In this document: positions 1-5,034 of the stretch, piece by piece
How positions within the stretch are numbered: the stretch's first letter is position 1
Layout of the letters: the number at the start of each line of letters is the position of its first letter
Assembly: GCA_013151315.1 (NCBI GenBank)
Contig: JAADIN010000075.1
Location: forward strand, 1-6,911
Length of the DNA stretch: 6,911 nucleotides
Direction of reading: 5' to 3'
Source of the DNA: Planctomycetota bacterium
GTDB lineage: Bacteria; Planctomycetota; Planctomycetia; Pirellulales; Lacipirellulaceae
Translations under genes and position numbers: made by a program
The notes under the pieces: generated by a model
The model's database searches: none
Told to the model about the DNA's origin: nothing
What the model saw: only the letters and a program-made list of their open reading frames with translations

Positions 1-894
1 GCAGGTATCGAGTTGGATGCGGTCTGCGTAACCAATGTTCGTGAAGCGCACCTCGACTTGCACAACTCCATCGAAAACTATCGCAACGTCAAACGACGCA
101 TTCTCGACTATCTTTCGCCAGTAGGTGTAACGGTTCTCAATGCGGACGACCCCGTGAGTCTCAGTTGGCTCAATCAGTTGCAGGGCCCCGTGTTGACGTA
201 TGGCATGGGCAATCAGGCAGAAATTACTGCGAAAATTATCGAGCATCATGCCAACGAGCAGATATTTTTACTGTCGGCAGACAGTGAATCGACGGCCGTG
301 CGTAGCTCGATCGTTGGCGAACACCACGTTTCCAACTGTCTCGCGGCCGCTGCGATTTCGATGTCGTATGGCATCGATCTCCAAACCATCGCGGCGGGTA
401 TCGAGGCCGTTGACCGCTTGCCTAGTCGTATGGAACGTGTGGATTGCGGACAAGGATTCCCTGTGTACGTCGATGCGGCCGAAACACCCGAGGCGCTTCG
501 AGCTAGCCTTCGGACAGCTCGGCAGCTTGCTCGTGGGCGCGTGATCTGCGTGCTGGGTGGCAAGCCGAGCGGGATCACGTCAGACGAGTATGCCATTGGC
601 AGAGTCGTCCGGCGTATGGCCGATCTGGCGATTGTCCCTCGGTTGTTGCCAGGAGAAGACGACCGTTCGTTCGAAAAAGATCGTTTCGCGCATGTCGAAG
701 TGGTTGCCGATCGAGGAGAAGCGATTGCGTGTGCCGTTTCGATGGCCGAGCCGGGAGATGTGGTGGTGATCGCGGGCAGCCAACCGGCTGCGCACCAAAC
801 CTTCGGCGAAGTTGATCCCCAGCAGAGCGATGCTGAGATCACTCGTGAACTTTTGGTTGCTCGAAATCAAGTCGCGGTCCGCTTGGCCGCCTAG
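1..894 (+). CDS. MurE-like Mur ligase, 5'-truncated by window edge, catalytic motifs degenerate
   Basis: The reading frame is open from base 1, so the true start lies upstream; a TTG at 13 is only an internal codon. Residues below count from that TTG. The frame covers the second half of the ATPase domain and the whole C-terminal domain of a Mur ligase and matches MurE best. The central domain keeps HLDLH (13-17), the ENYRNVK segment with the lysine that is carbamylated in MurE (K27), NADDP (43-47) and the domain-linker LPSRME (136-141). The C-terminal domain aligns along its length, but key motifs differ. DYAHTPD is DAAETPE (154-160). The GGDRD..KRP loop is GGKPSGITSDEY (182-193). The DNPR diaminopimelate-selecting motif is replaced by VPRLLPGEDD (208-217). 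GKGHE is replaced by GSQPA (255-259). MurE normally adds meso-diaminopimelate to UDP-MurNAc-dipeptide in the cytoplasm; this copy probably does not do so in the standard way. The protein ends in RLAA. It lies 23 bases upstream of the next gene, likely in one operon. Family assignment is firm; loss of activity is inference. Confidence 0.85.
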   Translation, partial: AGIELDAVCVTNVREAHLDLHNSIENYRNVKRRILDYLSPVGVTVLNADDPVSLSWLNQLQGPVLTYGMGNQAEITAKIIEHHANEQIFLLSADSESTAVRSSIVGEHHVSNCLAAAAISMSYGIDLQTIAAGIEAVDRLPSRMERVDCGQGFPVYVDAAETPEALRASLRTARQLARGRVICVLGGKPSGITSDEYAIGRVVRRMADLAIVPRLLPGEDDRSFEKDRFAHVEVVADRGEAIACAVSMAEPGDVVVIAGSQPAAHQTFGEVDPQQSDAEITRELLVARNQVAVRLAA

Positions 895-917
895 CACTTA
901 AAAAAGAAAAAATACTT

Positions 918-1478
918 ATGGATTGGACAGATACGCTGATGCTTGAATCGAATCGCAATAAACCCTCGTTCGAGGGCATGCAGGTGAGACGCTTCGAAGA
1001 GGATTTGAAGGTGGACTCGATCAAGGCCGTTTCGGCACGCGTCTTGGCGGTGCAGGGAGTGACGCTCGTTCATGCGACGGGCCGCGAACCTGACGAATTG
1101 GCTGCTGCTCTGGCAATACTGCGAGGTTTCAGGGCGACGGGTCGGCGCGTCGTATTGTGCGACACCTCGATGCTGGCACCAGGACGCCAGAATGGGCGTT
1201 CGCTTGTCGAGAAAGGTGGCGCGCAAGCAGTCGTCAGTTGTGGAATGCATGGTCGCGACTTGGCGATTGGCGCCCGCGATGCGGGACTCGATCTGGGTAG
1301 TGTGGTCGTTTGCCGCGATGTCAAATCAGCTTGCGAAGCATTGGTCAGCCAACTGGGGCCAGGAGATACGGTTTTGCTTTGGGGAGTGGATCAAGAAACG
1401 TGTAACCGGCTTGTGAATTGGCTCGAAAAACACTTTTCAGAGCGTTTTCGTTCTCAAGAGGCGCGTCTTGCTGCTTGA
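918..1478 (+). CDS. Stand-alone MurF-like Mur ligase C-terminal domain protein
   Basis: This is a 186-residue protein. From about residue 40 to 172 it follows the C-terminal (Rossmann-like) domain of MurF: a strand GVTLV (47-51), the helix DELAAALAIL (59-68), the strand RRVVLCD (76-82), a helix around SLVEKGGAQAVVSCG (95-109), and the closing PGDTVLLWG...CNRLVNWL segment (148-169). There is no P-loop ATPase domain and no N-terminal UDP-MurNAc domain; the first 40 residues are a short charged leader. MurF signature residues are also lost: the DDSYNANP motif reads HATGREP (52-58), GDMLELG reads CDTSMLAPG (81-89) and KGSRG reads WGVDQ (155-159). It therefore cannot be a complete D-Ala-D-Ala adding enzyme. 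The start at 918 follows an A-rich leader with no Shine-Dalgarno match, 23 bases after the MurE-like stop, so co-expression is likely. The protein ends in RLAA like both neighbours. Homology to the Mur ligase C-domain is well supported; a regulatory or scaffold role is only a guess. Confidence 0.8.
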   Translation: MDWTDTLMLESNRNKPSFEGMQVRRFEEDLKVDSIKAVSARVLAVQGVTLVHATGREPDELAAALAILRGFRATGRRVVLCDTSMLAPGRQNGRSLVEKGGAQAVVSCGMHGRDLAIGARDAGLDLGSVVVCRDVKSACEALVSQLGPGDTVLLWGVDQETCNRLVNWLEKHFSERFRSQEARLAA

Positions 1479-1594
1479 GCGCAATTGCAAAACGCAGAAA
1501 CGAACAAACGAACTATTTTGAAGTTTCATCGTTGGCTTGTTGGATTGCGGGGTCTGACTCGCCGCCCTCCCTGGGGTCGGAGCAATTTTAGCTC

Positions 1595-1627
1595 GTGAAA
1601 AGCAACTTCTGGGTCAGTTGCTTTCAC
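1595..1627 (+). repeat. Stem-loop in murF-like/murG gap
   Basis: AAAGCAACT (1599-1607) pairs perfectly with AGTTGCTTT (1616-1624) across an 8-base loop. GTG/CAC (1595-1597 with 1625-1627) extends the stem past one bulged A. No U-tract follows, so a classical intrinsic terminator is unlikely. It is the first of three adjacent hairpins. Confidence 0.6.
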
Positions 1628-1631
1628 AAGT

Positions 1632-1646
1632 GCTTCACGATGAAGC
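1632..1646 (+). repeat. Short stem-loop, second of three
   Basis: GCTTCA (1632-1637) and TGAAGC (1641-1646) form a 6-bp stem with a CGA loop, directly between the two larger hairpins. Confidence 0.4.
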
Positions 1647-1652
1647 TTATGT

Positions 1653-1694
1653 CTGGGCGCTGGGGCGACGCATTGCGTCGCCCCGGTTGCCCAG
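1653..1694 (+). repeat. Large two-part palindrome / hairpin
   Basis: An inner perfect palindrome has arms GGGGCGACGCA (1662-1672) and TGCGTCGCCCC (1674-1684) around one central base. An outer stem CTGGGC (1653-1658) pairs with GCCCAG (1689-1694), leaving a small asymmetric internal loop. The GC-rich stem would be very stable in RNA and could extrude as a cruciform in DNA. The bases after it are not a U-run. It may be a transcription attenuator, an RNA-processing site, a protein-binding palindrome or a repeat element; the sequence alone does not decide. Confidence 0.6.
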
Positions 1695-1734
1695 CGGATC
1701 ATTTTGAGTGCGAAATGCGGAATGAAGCAGAATG

Positions 1735-1825
1735 GCCACAAAAAACACGAAAACACACAAAAATGAAATGAAGATGTTGACCTGATCCATTCCTTCTTTT
1801 CGTGGCTTTTTGCGTTTTTTGTGGC
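1735..1825. repeat. A/T-rich imperfect inverted repeat upstream of murG
   Basis: GCCACAAAAAAC (1735-1746) is the perfect reverse complement of GTTTTTTGTGGC (1814-1825). The next bases inward (ACGAAAACACACAAAAA against the complement of TTTTCGTGGCTTTTTGC) continue the similarity imperfectly. The element resembles the CACAAAAA/CACGAAAA type of intergenic repeat common in large environmental bacterial genomes. It ends 30 bases before the murG ribosome binding site, so it could fold in the murG leader RNA or act as a bidirectional transcription stop. Confidence 0.5.
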
Positions 1826-1854
1826 TATATTCGGATCGCGAAATGAAAGACCTT

Positions 1855-1859
1855 AGGAG
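1855..1859 (+). promoter_or_regulatory. Ribosome binding site of murG
   Basis: AGGAG is followed by nine bases and then the ATG at 1869. This is one of the few good Shine-Dalgarno sites in the window and fixes the murG start. The MurF-like, oxidoreductase and radical SAM genes lack a comparable site. Confidence 0.75.
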
Positions 1860-1868
1860 ACCCAACGC

Positions 1869-3041
1869 ATGACCGCAGCTCCTCACATTTTGTTCGCTGG
1901 AGGTGGCGCGGCGGGATACTTCTTTCCTGGCATTGCCGTTGCCGAGCATCTGAATAAGAGTCTGCCCCAGGCGACGATTACCTTTGCCGGGCCAGGAAGA
2001 GCTCGCGAAAAACATGCCGTTCGCACGGCTGGCCACGAGTATGTCACGATCCTCTCTCAACCGATCCCTCAGAATCCTCTGCAGGCATTGCGATTTCTCA
2101 CCGACAATGCTGCCGGATACTGTGCCGCACGGTGGATGCTTCGCGAGCGGGGCGTCAATTTGGTCGTCGGGCTTGGGGGTTATACAAGCACTGCCGTGGT
2201 TCGCGCGGCGGTTGCTCGGGAGATTCCGTTTTTATTGCTAGAACAAAATTCGCTGCCCAGTCGAACGACTCGCTGGTTGTCGGAGGCGGCGTCGCTAGTT
2301 TGCGCTGGGTTCGAAGAAGTTCGGCCCCATTTGCATGTGCAAGCTCCCGTGGCGATCACCGGAAATCCTGCCCGCCCTGTTTTCGAGCAACTCTGTCGCA
2401 GGATGAGCAGCGGTGGCCGTTCGCTTGAAGCCGCCAAGCTCTCGCTCACAGGCGAGCGGCATCCTCGGCAGAAGCGTTTGGTCGTTTTAGGCGGAGCCGA
2501 CGGCGCTCGGTCGCTCAATCAATCGATCCCTAAAGCCTTGAAGCAATTGGGCGAAGCGTTGTCCGATTGGCAGATTATCCATCAGACGGGCGAAGGGCAG
2601 CTTCAGGAAACCGAAAACCGATACCGACAGTGTGGCCTCGAAGCGCTGACGGTCACCTTTATTGATGAAATCGCTTCGGTATTGTTCGCCAGCGACTTGG
2701 TGGTCTGCCGCTCAGGTGGTACGACGCTGGCAGAACTTGCACTCGCAGGGGTGCCTGCGGTATTAGTGCCTTACCCCCATGCGGTTGACGATCAGCAAAT
2801 CGCAAACGCCAAGGTGTTCACTTCTGCTGGAGCCTGCCGGCTCGTCGATGAATCGTCTCAAGGCGGGATGCTCGACAAGGCACTTGCTCGCGAGCTGACC
2901 CCCTTAGTCGTGGACGAAGCACTCCGCCGAGAAATGAGCCTCAACATCCATGCCCTGGCCCGCCCCGATGCCGCGGCAGACATCGCTGCGGCAATTCAAG
3001 AGACGCTCGGTGGCAATCGAAGCGAGCGGCTGGCAGCTTAA
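1869..3041 (+). CDS. murG: MurG-like UDP-GlcNAc:lipid I N-acetylglucosaminyltransferase
   Basis: At 390 residues this is slightly longer than typical MurG (about 355-365), owing to an insert of roughly 30 residues (about 171-201) between the two Rossmann domains. MurG transfers GlcNAc from UDP-GlcNAc to lipid I at the inner face of the cytoplasmic membrane, forming lipid II. GT28 landmarks are present in order: GLGGYTS (101-107), LEQN (124-127, usually HEQN), GNPAR (165-169), the sugar-nucleotide loop GGADGA (208-213, usually GGS.GA), FIDEI (264-268), VCRSGGTTLAE (279-289) with the conserved Glu 289, and PYPHAVDDQQ (301-310) with the paired glutamines. The first glycine-rich loop is unusual: the expected GGTGGH..P is GGAAGYFFP (12-20), so the conserved histidine is Tyr17. 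No signal peptide is expected or seen. The start is set by AGGAG at 1855. The protein ends in RLAA. Family identity is firm; whether it is a working MurG or a diverged paralog depends on the effect of the altered loop. Confidence 0.9.
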   Translation: MTAAPHILFAGGGAAGYFFPGIAVAEHLNKSLPQATITFAGPGRAREKHAVRTAGHEYVTILSQPIPQNPLQALRFLTDNAAGYCAARWMLRERGVNLVVGLGGYTSTAVVRAAVAREIPFLLLEQNSLPSRTTRWLSEAASLVCAGFEEVRPHLHVQAPVAITGNPARPVFEQLCRRMSSGGRSLEAAKLSLTGERHPRQKRLVVLGGADGARSLNQSIPKALKQLGEALSDWQIIHQTGEGQLQETENRYRQCGLEALTVTFIDEIASVLFASDLVVCRSGGTTLAELALAGVPAVLVPYPHAVDDQQIANAKVFTSAGACRLVDESSQGGMLDKALARELTPLVVDEALRREMSLNIHALARPDAAADIAAAIQETLGGNRSERLAA

Positions 3042-3051
3042 ACTCCCGTTC

Positions 3052-3079
3052 CGAATCGCCGCGATTCGACGAATCGCCG
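3052..3079. repeat. Alternating 7-bp inverted repeats between convergent genes
   Basis: CGAATCG (3052-3058), CGATTCG (3062-3068) and CGAATCG (3070-3076) follow one another. The middle copy can pair with either neighbour, giving two mutually exclusive hairpins; the outer copies form a direct repeat CGAATCGCCG. The site lies in the 54 bases between the murG stop and the oxidoreductase stop on the opposite strand, so a bidirectional transcription stop is plausible. No U-tract is present on either side. Confidence 0.5.
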
Positions 3080-3095
3080 GAGGAGATTGCGCAGC

Positions 3096-4187
3096 CTATG
3101 CATGAGCCGATTCTGGCAGCTTCCGCACCGAGCCCGGTTTGATCGGCTCGTGGCGCAACGAACTGGCAACGGCCGCAAAACAGAGTTCTAAACTCCGCAG
3201 ATTGTTCCGGGCGCTGTGCGTTGGTTGGCGTTTTTCTTCGATCGCGCAGAGCAGTTCGCCCATCGTCCCGTGAAAACCATCGGGAAACCAGGTGCCTTCG
3301 AGCTTGGGCGAAAAAGATCCTTCGTCGGTGAGAAGTTCGACTCGTTGCGAGTCGGAGTCGATTCCTTCGCTGCGAATCACGCCGCGACTTCCGCTGACCA
3401 GCACATGCTCCCAGCCGCCTTGAGGAACATTCGCATCGAACACCAACGATGCTTGCGCGTGGGGATACTCGATCGTCGCTTGAGCAACCAACGGCGGCAT
3501 GATGTCTTGATTTGCCGAGCGCGCAACCGAAGCGTACACACGCTCTGGCGTTTGATCTGGGAAGATCGTGGTTATGAAATCGAACCAGTGGATGGCGAAA
3601 TCGTAAAGGATCAAGTGGTAAACCTTTTCGAATTCGCTGCCGCGGACCCAACTGTGGTCCCAATGGACTCCGCAGTGGGCTCCGACAAGGTCTCCGAGAA
3701 GGCCCGCCCGGACGGCCTCGCGCACATAACTAAAATGAGGGGCCCAGCGACCGTTTTGATTGACCGCGAGCAGTACGCCCTGTTGGTCGGCCAAGTCGGC
3801 AAGCCGCTGGCCATCGTCCAGATCCAGCACAAACGGCTTTTGGCTCAATACATGCTTGCCTGCCAGCAGGGCATCTTCGACGATCGGATTTCGGACCTCA
3901 GGGTGGGTCGTGATGTCGACAACCTCGATTTCTTCGAGTTTTAGAAGCTCGCGGTGATCGGTGAATACTTTGGCATCAGGATAGAATTCGTCTCGCCGGG
4001 CTTCTGCCGCTTCTCGATTGATGTCACACAGTGCAACCACGTCGTATTCTGCTGCTTTGTAAGCCTGGAGGTGATAACTTGTGATTCCACCGCAGCCGAC
4101 GAGCCCGATCTTGGGGCGATATTTCTTGGGATCGTGTGGGAGATAGGACAGCTTGGGCAAGGATAGAGTGGTCGGTTTCGCTGGCAT
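3096..4187 (-). CDS. Gfo/Idh/MocA family NAD(P)-dependent oxidoreductase
   Basis: This 363-residue protein has the normal size for the family. After a 25-residue leader, the N-terminal Rossmann fold begins with KIGLVGCGGI (26-35), carrying the GxGG dinucleotide loop, and VVALCDINREAAE (50-62), whose Asp55 at the end of the second strand suggests NAD(H) rather than NADP(H). The family EKP motif appears as SQKP (115-118), keeping the catalytic-site lysine. The C-terminal alpha/beta domain includes LYDFAIHWFD (194-203), matching the DxxxH catalytic signature (D196, H200). These enzymes oxidise or reduce hydroxyls of sugars, inositols and related polyols. The substrate cannot be read from sequence. 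No signal peptide or Tat motif is visible, so it is probably cytoplasmic. The start has no Shine-Dalgarno match, but no alternative start precedes the fold. It is convergent with murG and separated by a decayed region from the genes to its right, so it appears to be transcribed alone. Confidence 0.9.
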   Translation of the reverse strand: MPAKPTTLSLPKLSYLPHDPKKYRPKIGLVGCGGITSYHLQAYKAAEYDVVALCDINREAAEARRDEFYPDAKVFTDHRELLKLEEIEVVDITTHPEVRNPIVEDALLAGKHVLSQKPFVLDLDDGQRLADLADQQGVLLAVNQNGRWAPHFSYVREAVRAGLLGDLVGAHCGVHWDHSWVRGSEFEKVYHLILYDFAIHWFDFITTIFPDQTPERVYASVARSANQDIMPPLVAQATIEYPHAQASLVFDANVPQGGWEHVLVSGSRGVIRSEGIDSDSQRVELLTDEGSFSPKLEGTWFPDGFHGTMGELLCAIEEKRQPTHSARNNLRSLELCFAAVASSLRHEPIKPGSVRKLPESAHA

Positions 4188-4314
4188 TGGTGAACTGAGG
4201 GTTGAGAGTCATGGGTCGTAGGGGCAAGGGCCAAAAAGCGAGGCGTTCGTTCCTCGAGCTTTGTCACCGCTAGGAATTGGGGTTGAGCAAAACGGCTAAT
4301 CTCAAAATTAAGGT

Positions 4315-4343
4315 TTGACAAAGAACATTAGCGTACCATTAGT
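4315..4343 (+). promoter_or_regulatory. Possible sigma-70-type promoter
   Basis: A perfect TTGACA (4315-4320) is followed after 17 bases by ATTAGT (4338-4343), a poor -10 match. It points toward the truncated frame at 4534. The -35 is good and the -10 weak, so this is only a candidate. Confidence 0.25.
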
Positions 4344-4376
4344 TCGGTAAATAGCTTTGGCATTTGCCATCGCCCC

Positions 4377-4407
4377 TTTTTCTTTTGAGCGTAGCGAAAA
4401 AGAAAAA
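4377..4407. repeat. A/T-rich stem-loop
   Basis: TTTTTCTTTT (4377-4386) pairs with AAAAGAAAAA (4398-4407), enclosing a short GC closing stem with a tandem G/A mismatch and a GTA loop. Its U-rich arm comes first on the + strand, so it is not a typical terminator for + strand transcripts. Confidence 0.35.
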
Positions 4408-4533
4408 AGAGCGACGGGTCCGCTTGAAAGGGTGGTCACAGTCGGTCTCCGCGTGCTTGGTCACAACCCGAAAATCAGATGCTGTCAAAGCACCAGATCG
4501 TTTGTTACCAAGCAAGCGAAAGGAGACCTACGC

Positions 4534-4590
4534 ATGACCCACCAGAATGAATCTACCCCACTCGAACTGATGATCCAAGTCGTTGGTTAA
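4534..4590 (+). pseudogene. Truncated 5' end of an unidentified gene (18 codons)
   Basis: An ATG at 4534 stands behind a good ribosome binding site (AAGGAGA, 4519-4525 region). It opens a frame MTHQNESTPLELMIQVVG that stops at 4588-4590. The last codons overlap the edge of the transposase remnant on the opposite strand, which begins about 4579. The simplest reading is that a gene once starting here was cut when the insertion sequence arrived, so only its translation start survives. I do not recognise the protein. Alternatives are a genuine 18-residue leader peptide or a small protein; the clean ribosome binding site keeps those possible. Confidence 0.4.
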
Positions 4591-4917
4591 GAAGACGAAT
4601 CGCTTGTCGAGATTCTCGTCGTAGTCGCAAATGCGACGCACCGGCTCGGGTGACGAAGTACGCCTTGGCTTGGTGGAGTTGGTAGAGTCGTCCAAAATCG
4701 AGATAGCCGCGATCCATCACGTAGTAAGCGCCCGGCATTGGGATCAGACCGTTTCCATAGAAAAAGGGCAAAGCGTTCACATCGTGTAGTTTTCCGTCGG
4801 AAATCTAGGTAGGATAAATTCGGGAATCGAGCCTTGGAGGTTGAGTAGCGTATGGATTTTGACAACTCCCTTGGCCTTGCGGAAAATTGACGACTCCCAT
4901 CTTGCCCAATGCTTGAA
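4579..4917 (-). pseudogene. Decayed IS4-family transposase remnant
   Basis: Three - strand frames read consecutively give one IS4-type DDE transposase. Near 4917-4813 the frame reads KGVVKIHTLLNLQGSIPEF. A frameshift at about 4805-4812 leads to ISDGKLHDVNALP (4804-4766) and then YYVMDRGYLDFGRLYQLHQ and AYFVTRA, including the second catalytic aspartate in VMDRGY. A second frame change near 4645 leads to VRRICDYDENLDKRFVFLTN (ending about 4582). In full-length relatives tens of residues separate the VTRA and RRI..YDE segments, so an internal deletion is likely here. The N-terminal region with the first Asp and the C-terminal region with the catalytic Glu are missing. No terminal inverted repeats or target duplication are seen. 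The element is certainly inactive; the family call rests on motif recognition. Confidence 0.85.
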
Positions 4918-5034
4918 CTGTCTAAAAGCCACTCACACTACGCTTGCATTGCTTATTAACTTTGGTACGCCGCGGTGCAAGTAAAACGAATGGTCCTCAA
5001 CCAATAACCATCCGCGTCCATCGGCGGCTAATTC
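4918..5034. other. Upstream region of the radical SAM gene
   Basis: These 117 bases run from the end of the transposase remnant to the next start codon. No gene is visible, and there is no Shine-Dalgarno match before the ATG at 5035. The promoter of the radical SAM gene should be here or inside the insertion scar, but I see no convincing pair of boxes. Confidence 0.3.

Larger units (their letters stand above)
1479..1868. other. 390-base structured intergenic gap, no gene
   Basis: I see no credible coding region on either strand. The stretch holds three successive stem-loops (1595-1694), an A/T-rich imperfect inverted repeat (1735-1825) and the murG ribosome binding site. In the classical dcw order, mraY, murD and ftsW would lie between murF and murG, so this gap sits exactly where those genes are missing. 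No residual similarity to them is visible. Confidence 0.6.
4188..4533. other. Intergenic region with possible promoter and leader
   Basis: This lies between the oxidoreductase start and the ribosome binding site at 4522. I see no gene. It contains a candidate -35 element (4315), an A/T-rich stem-loop (4377-4407), and an 8-bp inverted pair TGCTTGGT (4454-4461) / ACCAAGCA (4507-4514) that could fold the leader just ahead of the ribosome binding site. The oxidoreductase promoter must also lie here, but I cannot point to convincing boxes on the - strand. Confidence 0.4.

Noticed and set aside
246..842. 198-codon - strand open frame opposite the MurE-like gene
   Set aside because: It is antisense to a well-supported Mur ligase; its Ser/Thr/Arg-rich composition is typical of an antisense shadow.
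1548..1583. Pair of GGGGTC-containing segments resembling a repetitive extragenic palindrome
   Set aside because: The similarity is only six or seven bases and the flanks do not pair, so no element can be supported.
1647..2060. 137-codon - strand open frame covering the murF-like/murG gap and the murG start
   Set aside because: It crosses hairpins and the A/T-rich repeat, and its distal half is antisense to the conserved murG N-terminus.
2941..3663. 240-codon - strand open frame overlapping the murG end and the oxidoreductase
   Set aside because: It is an arginine/serine-rich out-of-frame reading of the real Gfo/Idh/MocA gene on the same strand, with no domain of its own.
3216..3944. 242-codon + strand open frame inside the oxidoreductase gene
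   Set aside because: It is antisense to a gene with clear family motifs and shows no recognisable protein features.
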